From contig OY727102.1 of assembly GCA_963402885.1 (NCBI GenBank), forward strand, positions 10,602,001 through 10,666,000: a stretch of 64,000 nucleotides of DNA, written 5' to 3'. The stretch comes from Antedon bifida. Lineage: Eukaryota > Echinodermata > Crinoidea > Comatulida > Antedonidae. Positions 51,700 to 64,000 of the stretch are shown in pieces. How positions within the stretch are numbered: position 1 is the stretch's first letter; each line of letters begins with the position of its first letter. Both the position numbers and the translations under genes were made by a program. The notes under the pieces are model-generated. The model saw nothing but the letters and a program-made list of their open reading frames with translations, was not told the origin of the DNA and made no database searches.

Positions 51700-54434
51700 G
51701 TGCTTAAAATCTCATTATAAACCGTTTTAGACCATTTTGAGCAATTCGATAAAACTTTTCACACAAAAACATCAAAGAGCACAAAATAGCTTAATATCGT
51801 ATTTAAAAACGTTTTAGACCATTTTAAGCATTTCGACAAAAATTGTTCACACAAAACATCAAAGTGTGCAGAATAGCTTCAAATCGCATTTGGAGACGTT
51901 TTAGACCATTTTGTGATTTTCGAAAAAACTTGTTAACATAAAAACACTAAAGTGCTTAGAATAGCTTCAAATCGCATTTGGAGACGTTTTAGACCATTTT
52001 GTGATTTTCGAACAAACTTGGTTACAGAAAAACATCAAAGTGCTTAAAATCTCATTAGAAACCGTTTTAGACCATTTTGAGCAATTCGATAAAACTTTTC
52101 ACACAAAAACATCAAAGAGCACAAAATAGCTTAATATCGTATTTAAAAACGTTTTAGACCATTTTGAGCATTTCGACAAAAATATTTCACAAAAAACATC
52201 AAAGTGCTTAGAATAGCTTCAAATCGCATTTGGAGACATTTTAGACCATTTTGTGATTTTCGAAAAAACTTGTTAACATAAAAACACCAAAGTGCTAAGA
52301 ATAGCTTCAAATCGCATTTGGAGACATTTTAGACCATTTTGTTATTTTCGAAAAAACTTGTTAACATAAAAACACCAAAGTGCTTAGAATAGCTTCAAAT
52401 CGCATTTGGAGACGTTTTAGACCATTTTGTGATTTTCGAAAAAACTTGGTTACAGAAAAACATCAAAGGGCTTAAAATCTAATTAGAAACCGTTTTAGAC
52501 CATTTTGAGCAATTCGATAAAACTTTTTACACAAAAACATCAAAGAGCACAAAATAGCTTAATATCGTATTTAAAAACGTTTTAGACCATTTTGTGATTT
52601 TCGAAAAAACTTGTTAACATAAAAACACCAAAGTGCTTAGAATAGCTTCAAATCGCATTTGGAGACGTTTTAGACCATTTTGTGATTTTCGAAAAAACTT
52701 GGTTACACAAAAACATCAAAGTGCTTAAAATCTCATTATAAACCGTTTTAGACCATTTTGAGCAATTCGATAAAACTTTTCACACAAAAACATCAAAGAG
52801 CACAAAATAGCTTAATATCGTATTTAAAAACGTTTTATACCATTTTGAGCATTTCGACATAAATTTTTCACACAAAACACCAAAGTGCTAAGAATAGCTT
52901 CAAATCGCATTTGGAGACATTTTAGACCATTTTGTTATTTTCGAAAAAACTTGTTAACATAAAAACACCAAAGTGCTTAGAATAGCTTCAAATCGCATTT
53001 GGAGACGTTTTAGACCACTTTGTGATTTTCGAAAAAACTTGGTTACAGAAAAACACCAAAGTGCTTAAAATCTCATTAGAAACCGTTTTAGACCATTTTG
53101 AGCAATTCGATAAAACTTTTCACACAAAAACATCAAAGAGCACAAAATAGCTTAATATCGTATTTAAAAACGTTTTAGACCATTTTGTGATTTTCGAAAA
53201 AACTTGTTAACATAAAAACACCAAAGTGCTTAGAATAGCTTCAAATCGCATTTGGAGACGTTTTAGACCATTTTGTGATTTTCGAAAAAACTTGGTTACA
53301 CAAAAACATCAAAGTGCTTAAAATCTCATTAGAAACCGTTTTAGACCATTTTGAGCAATTCGATAAAACTTTTCACACAAAAACATCAAAGAGCACAAAA
53401 TAGCTTAATATCGTATTTAAAAACGTTTTAGACCATTTTAAGCATTTCGACAAAAATTGTTCACACAAAACATCAAAGTGTGCAGAATAGCTTCAAATCG
53501 CATTTGGAGACGTTTTAGACCATTTTGTGATTTTCGAAAAAACTTGTTAACATAAAAACACTAAAGTGCTTAGAATAGCTTCAAATCGCATTTGGAGACG
53601 TTTTAGACCATTTTGTGATTTTCGAACAAACTTGGTTACAGAAAAACATCAAAGTGCTTAAAATCTCATTAGAAACCGTTTTAGACCATTTTGAGCAATT
53701 CGATAAAACTTTTCACACAAAAACATCAAAGAGCACAAAATAGCTTAATATCGTATTTAAAAACGTGTTAGACCATTTTGAGCATTTCGACAAAAATATT
53801 TCACAAAAAACATCAAAGTGCTTAGAATAGCTTCAAATCGCATTTGGAGACATTTTAGACCATTTTGTGATTTTCGAAAAAACTTGTTAACATAAAAACA
53901 CCAAAGTGCTAAGAATAGCTTCAAATCGCATTTGGAGACATTTTAGACCATTTTGTTATTTTCGAAAAAACTTGTTATCATAAAAACACCAAAGTGCTTA
54001 GAATAGCTTCAAATCGCATTTGGAGACGTTTTAGACCATTTTGTGATTTTCGAAAAAACTTGGTTACAGAAAAACATCAAAGGGCTTAAAATCTAATTAG
54101 AAACCGTTTTAGACCATTTTGAGCAATTCGATAAAACTTTTTACACAAAAACATCAAAGAGCACAAAATAGCTTAATATCGTATTTAAAAACGTTTTAGA
54201 CCATTTTGTGATTTTCGAAAAAACTTGTTAACATAAAAACACCAAAGTGCTTAGAATAGCTTCAAATCGCATTTGGAGACGTTTTAGACCATTTTGTGAT
54301 TTTCGAAAAAACTTGGTTACACAAAAACATCAAAGTGCTTAAAATCTCATTATAAACCGTTTTAGACCATTTTGAGCAATTCGATAAAACATTTCACACA
54401 AAAACATCAAAGAGCACAAAATAGCTTAAAATCG
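51700..54434 (+). repeat. Local duplication with offset 1614 bp
   Basis: TTTTAAGCATTTCG (51825, 53439), AATATTTCAC (52181, 53795) and CAAAGGGCTT (52464, 54078) repeat at 1614 bp. Each copy is about 1.1 kb (51700-52820 and 53314-54434), separated by other monomers of the array. The second copy has GTGTTAGACC in one core, a private mutation. Confidence 0.83.
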
Positions 54435-57400
54435 TATTTAAAAACGTTTTAGACCATTTTGTGATTTTCGAAAAAACTTGTCAACATAAAAACACCAAAG
54501 TGCTTAGAATAGCTTCAAATCGCATTTGGAGACGTTTTAGACCATTTTGTGATTTTCGAAAAAACTTGGTTACAGAAAAACATCAAAGTGCTTAAAATCT
54601 CATTAGAAACCGTTTTAGACCATTTTGAGCAATTCGATAAAACTTTTCACACAAAAACATCAAAGAGCACAAAATAGCTTAATATCGTATTTAAAAACGT
54701 TTTAGACCATTTTGAGCATTTCGACAAAAATTATTCCCACAAAACACCAAAGTGCTTAGAATAGCTTCAAATCGCATTTGGAGACGTTTTAGACCATTTT
54801 GTGATTTTCGAAAAAACTTGGTTACAGAAAAACATCAAAGTGCTTAAAATCTCATTAGAAACCGTTTTAGACCATTTTCAGCAATTCGATAAAACTTTTC
54901 ACACAAAAACATCAAAGAGCACAAAATAGCTTAATATCGTATTTAAAAACGTTTTAGACCATTTTGAGCATTTCGACAAAAAATTTTCACACAAAACATC
55001 AAAGTGTGCAGAATAGCTTCAAATCGCATTTGGAGACGTTTTAGACCATTTTGTGATTTTCGAAAAAACTTGGTTACAGAAAAACATCAAAGTGCTTAAA
55101 ATCTCATTAGAAACCGTTTTAGACCATTTTGAGCAATTCGATAAAACTTTTCACACAAAAACATCAAAGAGCACAAAATAGCTTAATATCGTATTTAAAA
55201 ACGTTTTAGACCATTTTGAGCATTTCTACAAAAAATTTTCACAAAAAACATCAAAGTGTACAGAATAGCTTCAAATCGCATTTGGAGACGTTTTAGACCA
55301 TTTTGTGATTTTCGAAAAAACTTGTTAACATAAAAACACCAAAGTGCTTAGAATAGCTTCAAATCGCATTTGGAGACGTTTTAGACCATTTTGTGATTTT
55401 CGAAAAAACTTGGTTACACAAAAACATCAAAGTGCTTAAAATCTCATTATAAACCGTTTTAGACCATTTTGAGCAATTCGATAAAACTTTTCACACAAAA
55501 ACATCAAAGAGCACAAAATAGCTTAATATCGTATTTAAAAACGTTTTAGACCATTTTGAGCATTTCGACAAAAATTTTTCACACAAAACATCAAAGTGTG
55601 CAGAATAGCTTCAAATCACATTTGGAGACGTTTTAGACCATTTTGTGATTTTCGAAAAAACTTGGTTACAGAAAAACACCAAAGTGCTTAAAATCTCATT
55701 AGAAACCGTTTTAGACCATTTTGAGCAATTCGATAAAACTTTTCACACAAAAACATCAAAGAGCACAAAATAGCTTAATATCGTATTTAAAAACGTTTTA
55801 GACCATTTTGTGATTTTCGAAAAAACTTGTTAACATAAAAACACCAAAGTGCTTAGAATAGCTTCAAATCGCATTTGGAGACGTTTTAGACCATTTTGTG
55901 ATTTTCGAAAAAACTTGGTTACACAAAAACATCAAAGTGCTTAAAATCTCATTATAAACCGTTTTAGACCATTTTGAGCAATTCGATAAAACTTTTCACA
56001 CAAAAACATCAAAGAGCACAAAATAGCTTAATATCGTATTTAAAAACGTTTTAGACCATTTTGTGATTTTCGAAAGAACTTGTTAACATAAAAACACCAA
56101 AGTGCTTAGAATAGCTTCAAATCGCATTTGGAGACGTTTTAGACCATTTTGTGATTTTCGAAAAAACGTGGTTACACAAAAACATCAAAGTGCTTAAAAT
56201 CTCATTATAAACCGTTTTAGACCATTTTGAACAATTCGATAAAACTTTTCACACAAAAACATCAAAGAGCACAAAATAGCTTAATATCGTATTTAAAAAC
56301 GTTTTAGACCATTTTGAGCATTTCGACAAAAATTTTTCACACAAAACATCAAAGTGTGCAGAATAGCTTCAAATCGCATTTGGAGACGTTTTAGACCATT
56401 TTGTGATTTTCGAAAAAACTTGTTAACATAAAAACACCAAAGTGCTAAGAATAGCTTCAAATCGCATTTTGAGACATTTTAGACCATTTTGTTTTTTTCG
56501 AAAAAACTTGTTAACATAAAAACACCAAAGTGCTTAGAATAGCTTCAAATCGCATTTGGAGACGTTTTAGACCATTTTGTGATTTTCGAAAAAACTTGGT
56601 TACAGAAAAACATCAAAGTGCTTAAAATCTCATTATAAACCGTTTTAGACCATTTTGAGCAATTCGATAAAACTTTTCACACAAAAACATCAAAGAGCAC
56701 AAAATAGCTTAATATCGTATTTAAAAACGTTTTAGACCATTTTGAGCATTTCGACAAAAATTATTCCCACAAAACATCAAAGTGTGCAGAATAGCTTCAA
56801 ATCGCATTTGGAGACATTTTAGACCATTTTGTGATTTTCGAAAAAACTTGTTAACATAAAAACAACAAAGTGCTAAGAATAGCTTCAAATCGCATTTGGA
56901 GACGTTTTAGACCATTTTGTGATTTTCGAAAAAACTTGGTTACACAAAAACATCAAAGTGCTTAAAATCTCATTATAAACCGTTTTAGACCATTTTGAGC
57001 AATTCGATAAAACTTTTCACACAAAAACATCAAAGAGCACAAAATAGCTTAATATCGTATTTAAAAACGTTTTATACCATTTTGAGCATTTCGACATAAA
57101 TTTTTCACACAAAACATCAAAGTGTGCAGAATAGCTTCAAATCGCATTTGGAGACGTTTCAGACCATTTTGTGATTTTCGAAAAAACTTGTTAACATAAA
57201 AACACCAAAGTGCTAAGAATAGCTTCAAATCGCATTTGGAGACATTTTAGACCATTTTGTTATTTTCGAAAAATCTTGTTAACATAAAAACACCAAAGTG
57301 CTTAGAATAGCTTCAAATCGCATTTGGAGACGTTTTAGACCATTTTGTGATTTTCGAAAAAACTTGGTTACAGAAAAACATCAAAGTGCTTAAAATATAA

Positions 57401-60400
57401 TTAGAAACCGTTTTAGACCATTTTGAGCAATTCGATAAAACTTTTTACACAAAAACATCAAAGAGCACAAAATAGCTTAATATCGTATTTAAAAACGTTT
57501 TAGACCATTTTGTGATTTTCGAAAAAACGTGTTAACATAAAAACACCAAAGTGCTTAGAATAGCTTCAAATCGCATTTGGAGACGTTTTAGACCATTTTG
57601 TGATTTTCGAAAAAACTTGGTTACACAAAAACATCAAAGTGCTTAAAATCTCATTATAAACCGTTTTAGACCATTTTGAGCAATTCGATAAAACTTTTCA
57701 CACAAAAACATCAAAGAGCACAAAATAGCTTAATATCGTATTTAAAAACGTTTTAGACCATTTTGTGATTTTCGAAAGAACTTGTTAACATAAAAACACC
57801 AAAGGGCTTAGAATAGCTTCAAATCGCATTTGGAGACGTTTTAGACCATTTTGTGATTTTCGAAAAAACTTGGTTACACAAAAACATTAAAGTGCTTAAA
57901 ATCTCATTATAAACCGTTTTAGACCATTTTGAACAATTCGATAAAACTTTTCACACAAAAACATCAAAGAGCACAAAATAGCTTAATATCGTATTTAAAA
58001 ACGTTTTAGACCATTTTGAGCATTTCGACAAACATTTTTCACACAAAACATCAAAGTGTGCAGAATAGCTTCAAATCGCATTTGGAGACGTTTTAGACCA
58101 TTTTGTGATTTTCGAAAAAACTTGTTAACATAAAAACACCAAAGTGCTAAGAATAGCTTCAAATCGCATTTTGAGACATTTTAGACCATTTTGTTTTTTT
58201 CGAAAAAAATTGTTAACATAAAAACACCAAAGTGCTTAGAATAGCTTCAAATCGCATTTGGAGACGTTTTAGACCATTTTGTGATTTTCGAAAAAACTTG
58301 GTTACAGAAAAACATCAAAGTGCTTAAAATCTCATTAGAAACCGTTTTAGACCATTTTGAGCAATTCGATAAAACTTTTCACACAAAAACATCAAAGAGC
58401 ACAAAATAGCTTAATATCGTATTTAAAAACGTTTTAGACCATTTTGAGCATTTCGACAAAAATTATTCCCACAAAACATCAAAGTGTGCAGAATAGCTTC
58501 AAATCGCATTTGGAGACGTTTTAGACCATTTTGTGATTTTCGAAAAAACTTGTTAACATAAAAACACCAAAGTGCTTAGAATAGCTTCAAATCGCATTTG
58601 GAGACGTTTTAGACCATTTTGTGATTTTCGAAAAAACTTGGTTACAGAAAAACATCAAAGTGCTTAAAATCTCATTAGAAACCGTTTTAGACCATTTTGA
58701 GCAATTCGATAAAACTTTTCACACAAAAACATCAAAGAGCACAAAATAGCTTAATATCGTATTTAAAAACGTTTTAGACCATTTTGAGCATTTCGACAAA
58801 AAATTTTCACACAAAACATCAAAGTGTGCAGAATAGCTTCAAATCGTATTTGGAGACGTTTTAGACCATTTTGTGATTTTCGAAAAAACTTGGTTACAGA
58901 AAAACATCAAAGTGCTTAAAATCTCATTAGAAACCGTTTTAGACCATTTTGAGCAATTCGATAAAACTTTTCACACAAAAACATCAAAGAGCACAAAATA
59001 GCTTAATATCGTATTTAAAAACGTTTTAGACCATTTTGAGCATTTCTACAAAAATTTTTCACAAAAAACATCAAAGTGTACAGAATAGCTTCAAATCGCA
59101 TTTGGAGACGTTTTAGACCATTTTGTGATTTTCGAAAAAACTTGTTAACATAAAAACACCAAAGTGCTTAGAATAGCTTCAAATCGCATTTGGAGACGTT
59201 TTAGACCATTTTGTGATTTTCGAAAAAACTTGGTTACACAAAAACATCAAAGTGCTTAAAATCTCATTATAAACCGTTTTAGACCATTTTGAGCAATTCG
59301 ATAAAACTTTTCACACAAAAACATCAAAGAGCACAAAATAGCTTAATATCGTATTTAAAAACGTTTTAGACCATTTTGAGCATTTCGACAAAAATTTTTC
59401 ACACAAAACATCAAAGTGTGCAGAATAGCTTCAAATCGCATTTGGAGACGTTTTAGACCATTTTGTGATTTTCGAAAAAACTTGGTTACAGAAAAACATC
59501 AAAGTGCTTAAAATCTCATTAGAAACCGTTTTAGACCATTTTGAGCAATTCGATAAAACTTTTCACACAAAAACATCAAAGAGCACAAAATAGCTTAATA
59601 TCGTATTTAAAAACGTTTTAGACCATTTTGAGCATTTCTACAAAAATTTTTCACAAAAAACATCAAAGTGTACAGAATAGCTTCAAATCGCATTTGGAGA
59701 CGGTTTAGACCATTTTGTGATTTTCGAAAAAACTTGGTTACAGAAAAACATCAAAGTGCTTAAAATCTCATTAGAAACCGTTTTAGACCATTTTGAGCAA
59801 TTCGATAAAACTTTTAACACAAAAACATCAAAGAGCACAAAATAGCTTAATATCGTATTTAAAAACGTTTTAGACCATTTTGAGCATTTCGACAAAAATT
59901 TTTCACACAAAACATCACAGTGTGCAGAATAGCTTCAAATCGCATTTGGAGACGTTTTAGACCATTTTGTGATTTTCGAAAAAACTTGGTTACAGAAAAA
60001 CACCAAAGTGCTTAAAATCTCATTAGAAACCGTTTTAGACCATTTTGAGCAATTCGATAAAACTTTTCACACAAAAACATCAAAGAGCACAAAATAGCTT
60101 AATATCGTATTTAAAAACGTTTTAGACCATTTTGTGATTTTCGAAAAAACTTACTAACATAAAAACACCAAAGTGCTTAGAATAGCTTCAAATCGCATTT
60201 GGAGACGTTTTAGACCATTTTCTGATTTTCGAAAAAACTTGGTTACACAAAAACATCAAAGTGCTTAAAATATCATTATAAACCGTTTTAGACCATTTTG
60301 AGCAATTCGATAAAACTTTTCACACAAAAACATCAAAGAGCACAAAATAGCTTAATATCGTATTTAAAAACGTTTTAGACCATTTTAAGCATTTCGACAA

Positions 60401-60845
60401 AAATTGTTCACACAAAACATCAAAGTGTGCAGAATAGCTTCAAATCGCATTTGGAGACGTTTTAGACCATTTTGTGATTTTCGAAAAAACTTGTTAACAT
60501 AAAAACACCAAAGTGCTAAGAATAGCTTCAAATCGCATTTTGAGACATTTTAGACCATTTTGTTTTTTTCGAAAAAACTTGTTAACATAAAAACACCAAA
60601 GTGCTTAGAATAGCTTCAAATCGCATTTGGAGACGTTTTAGACGATTTTGTGATTTTCGAAAAAACTTGGTTACAGAAAAACATCAAAGTGCTTAAAATC
60701 TCATTAGAAACCGTTTTAGACCATTTTGAGCAATTCGATAAAACTTTTCACACAAAAACATCAAAGAGCACAAAATAGCTTAATATCGTATTTAAAAACG
60801 TTTTAGACCATTTTGAGCATTTCTACAAAAAATTTTCACAAAAAA

Positions 60846-60878
60846 CATCAAATCGCAAAAAAAAATTTTCACAAAAAA
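60846..60878 (+). repeat. 33-bp deleted-monomer remnant, copy 7
   Basis: Same remnant with nine A, 51518 bp after copy 1 and 10975 bp after copy 6. It is again followed by the GACGATTTTGAGC variant. Confidence 0.85.
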
Positions 60879-62879
60879 CATCAAAGAGCACAAAATAGCT
60901 TAATATCGTATTTAAAAACGTTTTAGACGATTTTGAGCATTTCGACAAAAATTTTTCACACAAAACATCAAAGTGTGCAGAATAGCTTCAAATCGCATTT
61001 GGAGACGTTTTAGACCATTTTGTGATTTTCGAAAAAACTTGTTAACATAAAAACACCAAAGTGCTAAGAATAGCTTCAAATCGCATTTGGAGACATTTTA
61101 GATCATTTTGTTATTTTCGAAAAAACATGTTAACATAAAAACACCAAAGTGCTTAGAATAGCTTCAAATCGCATTTGGAGACGTTTTAGACCATTTTGTG
61201 ATTTTCGAAAAAACTTGGTTACAGAAAAACATCAAAGTGCTTAAAATCTCATTAGAAACCGTTTTAGACCATTTTGAGCAATTCGATAAAACTTTTCACA
61301 CAAAAACATCAAAGAGCACAAAATAGCTTAATATCGTATTTAAAAACGTTTTAGACCATTTTGAGCATTTCGACAAAAATTGTTCACACAAAACATCAAA
61401 GTGTGCAGAATAGCTTCAAATCGCATTTGGAGACGTTTTAGACCATTTTGTGATTTTCGAAAAAACTTGTTAACATAAAAACACCAAAGTGCTAAGAATA
61501 GCTTCAAATCGCATTTTGAGACATTTTAGACCATTTTGTTTTTTTCGAAAAAACTTGTTAACATAAAAACACCAAAGTGCTTAGAATAGCTTCAAATCGC
61601 ATTTGGAGACGTTTTAGACCATTTTGTGATTTTCGAACAAACTTGGTTACAGAAAAACATCAAAGTGCTTAAAATCTCATTAGAAACCGTTTTAGACCAT
61701 TTTGAGCAATTTGATAAAATTTTTGACACAAAAACATCAAAGAGCACAAAATAGCTTAATATCGTATTTAAAAACGTTTTAGACCATTTTGAGCATTTCG
61801 ACAAAAATATTTCACAAAAAACATCAAAGTGCTTAGAATAGCTTCAAATCGCATTTGGAGACGTTTTAGACCATTTTGTGATTTTCGAAAAAACTTGGTT
61901 ACACAAAAACATCAAAGTGCTTAAAATCTCATTATAAACCGTTTTAGACCATTTTGAGCAATTCGATAAAACTTTTCACACAAAAACATCAAAGAGCACA
62001 AAATAGCTTAATATCGTATTTAAAAACGTTTTATACCATTTTGAGCATTTCGACATAAATTTTTCACACAAAACACCAAAGTGCTAAGAATAGCTTCAAA
62101 TCGCATTTGGAGACATTTTAGACCATTTTGTTATTTTCGAAAAAACTTGTTAACATAAAAACACCAAAGTGCTTAGAATAGCTTCAAATCGCATTTGGAG
62201 ACGTTTTAGACCACTTTGTGATTTTCGAAAAAACTTGGTTACAGAAAAACATCAAAGTGCTTAAAATCTAATTAGAAACCGTTTTAGACCATTTTGAGCA
62301 ATTCGATAAAACTTTTTACACAAAAACATCAAAGAGCACAAAATAGCTTAATATCGTATTTAAAAACGTTTTAGACCATTTTGTGATTTTCGAAAAAACT
62401 TGTTAACATAAAAACACAAAAGTGCTTAGAATAGCTTCAAATCGCATTTGGAGACGTTTTAGACCATTTTGTGATTTTCGAAAAAACTTGGTTACACAAA
62501 AACATCAAAGTGCTTAAAATCTCATTATAAACCGTTTTAGACCATTTTGAACAATTCGATAAAACTTTTCACACAAAAACATCAAAGAGCACAAAATAGC
62601 TTAATATCGTATTTAAAAACGTTTTAGACCATTTTGAGCATTTCGACAAAAAATTTTCACACAAAACATCAAAGTGTGCAGAATAGCTTCAAATCGCATT
62701 TGGAGACGTTTTAGACCATTTTGTGATTTTCGAAAAAACTTGTTAACATAAAAACACCAAAGTGCTAAGAATAGCTTCAAATCGCATTTTGAGACATTTT
62801 AGACCATTTTGTTTTTTTCGAAAAAACTTGTTAACATAAAAACACCAAAGTGCTTAGAATAGCTTCAAATCGCAATTGG

Positions 62880-64000
62880 AGACGTTTTAGACCATTTTCT
62901 GATTTTCGAAAAAACTTGGTTACACAAAAACATCAAAGTGCTTAAAATCTCATTATAAACCGTTTTAGACCATTTTGAGCAATTCGATAAAACTTTTCAC
63001 ACAAAAACATCAAAGAGCACAAAATAGCTTAATATCGTATTTAAAAACGTTTTAGACCATTTTAAGCATTTCGACAAAAATTGTTCACACAAAACATCAA
63101 AGTGTGCAGAATAGCTTCAAATCGCATTTGGAGACGTTTTAGACCATTTTGTGATTTTCGAAAAAACTTGTTAACATAAAAACACTAAAGTGCTTAGAAT
63201 AGCTTCAAATCGCATTTGGAGACGTTTTAGACCATTTTGTGATTTTCGAACAAACTTGGTTACAGAAAAACATCAAAGTGCTTAAAATCTCATTAGAAAC
63301 CGTTTTAGACCATTTTGAGCAATTCGATAAAACTTTTCACACAAAAACATCAAAGAGCACAAAATAGCTTAATATCGTATTTAAAAACGTTTTAGACCAT
63401 TTTGAGCATTTCGACAAAAATATTTCACAAAAAACATCAAAGTGCTTAGAATAGCTTCAAATCGCATTTGGAGACATTTTAGACCATTTTGTGATTTTCG
63501 AAAAAACTTGTTAACATAAAAACACCAAAGTGCTAAGAATAGCTTCAAATCGCATTTGGAGACATTTTAGACCATTTTGTTATTTTCGAAAAAACTTGTT
63601 AACATAAAAACACCAAAGTGCTTAGAATAGCTTCAAATCGCATTTGGAGACGTTTTAGACCATTTTGTGATTTTCGAAAAAACTTGGTTACAGAAAAACA
63701 TCAAAGGGCTTAAAATCTAATTAGAAACCGTTTTAGACCATTTTGAGCAATTCGATAAAACTTTTTACACAAAAACATCAAAGAGCACAAAATAGCTTAA
63801 TATCGTATTTAAAAACGTTTTAGACCATTTTGTGATTTTCGAAAAAACTTGTTAACATAAAAACACCAAAGTGCTTAGAATAGCTTCAAATCGCATTTGG
63901 AGACGTTTTAGACCATTTTGTGATTTTCGAAAAAACTTGGTTACACAAAAACATCAAAGTGCTTAAAATCTCATTATAAACCGTTTTAGACCATTTTGAG
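62880..64000 (+). repeat. Satellite block matching 12799-13919 (offset 50081)
   Basis: CTGATTTTCG at 62899 and 12818, and CAAAGGGCTT at 63702 and 13621, give 50081. Relative to the block just to its left (offset 51518) 1437 bp are missing, which equals 340+340+252+252+253, a whole number of higher-order units. Confidence 0.8.

Larger units (their letters stand above)
23099..64000 (+). repeat. Satellite DNA array, right part
   Basis: The same satellite continues in the same orientation and exact register after the LINE, and runs off the window end. It has the same A, B, C and D monomers, 340-bp tetramers and 252/253-bp trimers. I saw no gene, RNA gene or other mobile element in these 41 kb. 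Differences from the left part are single-base variants, whole-monomer gains and losses, and the 33-bp remnants listed separately. Several kb-scale blocks here are near copies of blocks in the left part, so both sides of the LINE belong to one array. Confidence 0.97.

Noticed and set aside
1..64000. Telomeric repeats, tRNA, rRNA or spliced host genes.
   Set aside because: No telomere-type short repeat runs, no tRNA or rRNA motifs and no coding-like sequence outside the LINE were seen on either strand.

Overview
This window is non-genic eukaryotic heterochromatin. Apart from one 1.3-kb retrotransposon, all 64 kb is a single head-to-tail, AT-rich satellite array with every monomer on the same strand. 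A dead LINE of the CR1/L2 type, with an AATAAA signal and a short-repeat 3' tail, points to an animal genome, probably an invertebrate. The species cannot be named from the sequence.

Layout: 1-21779 is satellite. 21780-23098 is a 5'-truncated non-LTR retrotransposon copy on the + strand, flanked by a 4-bp target duplication (AATA). 23099-64000 is the same satellite resumed in exact register. No tRNA, rRNA, CRISPR array, telomere repeat or host protein gene was found. The short minus-strand open frames that recur at six places are read-through of the satellite from TTG, not genes.

The satellite is organised on several levels. Level 1: monomers of 78, 87, 87 and 88 bp share the core GTTTTAGACCATTTTG, an upstream ACATCAAAG/ACACCAAAG box and a downstream TTCGA. 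Level 2: four monomer types (A, B, C, D) form a 340-bp higher-order repeat, interspersed with 252-bp A-B-C trimers and 253-bp hybrid trimers. Level 3: strings of these units are duplicated as near-identical blocks of about 0.7-3.6 kb. They are displaced by 681, 724, 1614 or 4071 bp locally, by about 10-12 kb often, and by 13.9, 27-28, 39-41 and 50-51.5 kb. I measured the offsets with shared rare variants, and where two copies change offset the difference is a sum of whole monomers (252, 428, 592, 1437). This is the expected mark of unequal crossing-over or break-induced amplification in register.

The LINE is the only single-copy sequence. Removing it and one AATA restores a normal 88-bp monomer, and no duplicated block carries it, so it inserted after, or outside, the visible amplification. 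No protein-coding system was found. The interest is in the satellite architecture, a recurrent 33-bp deletion remnant, hybrid monomers joined at the core box, and the LINE junction.
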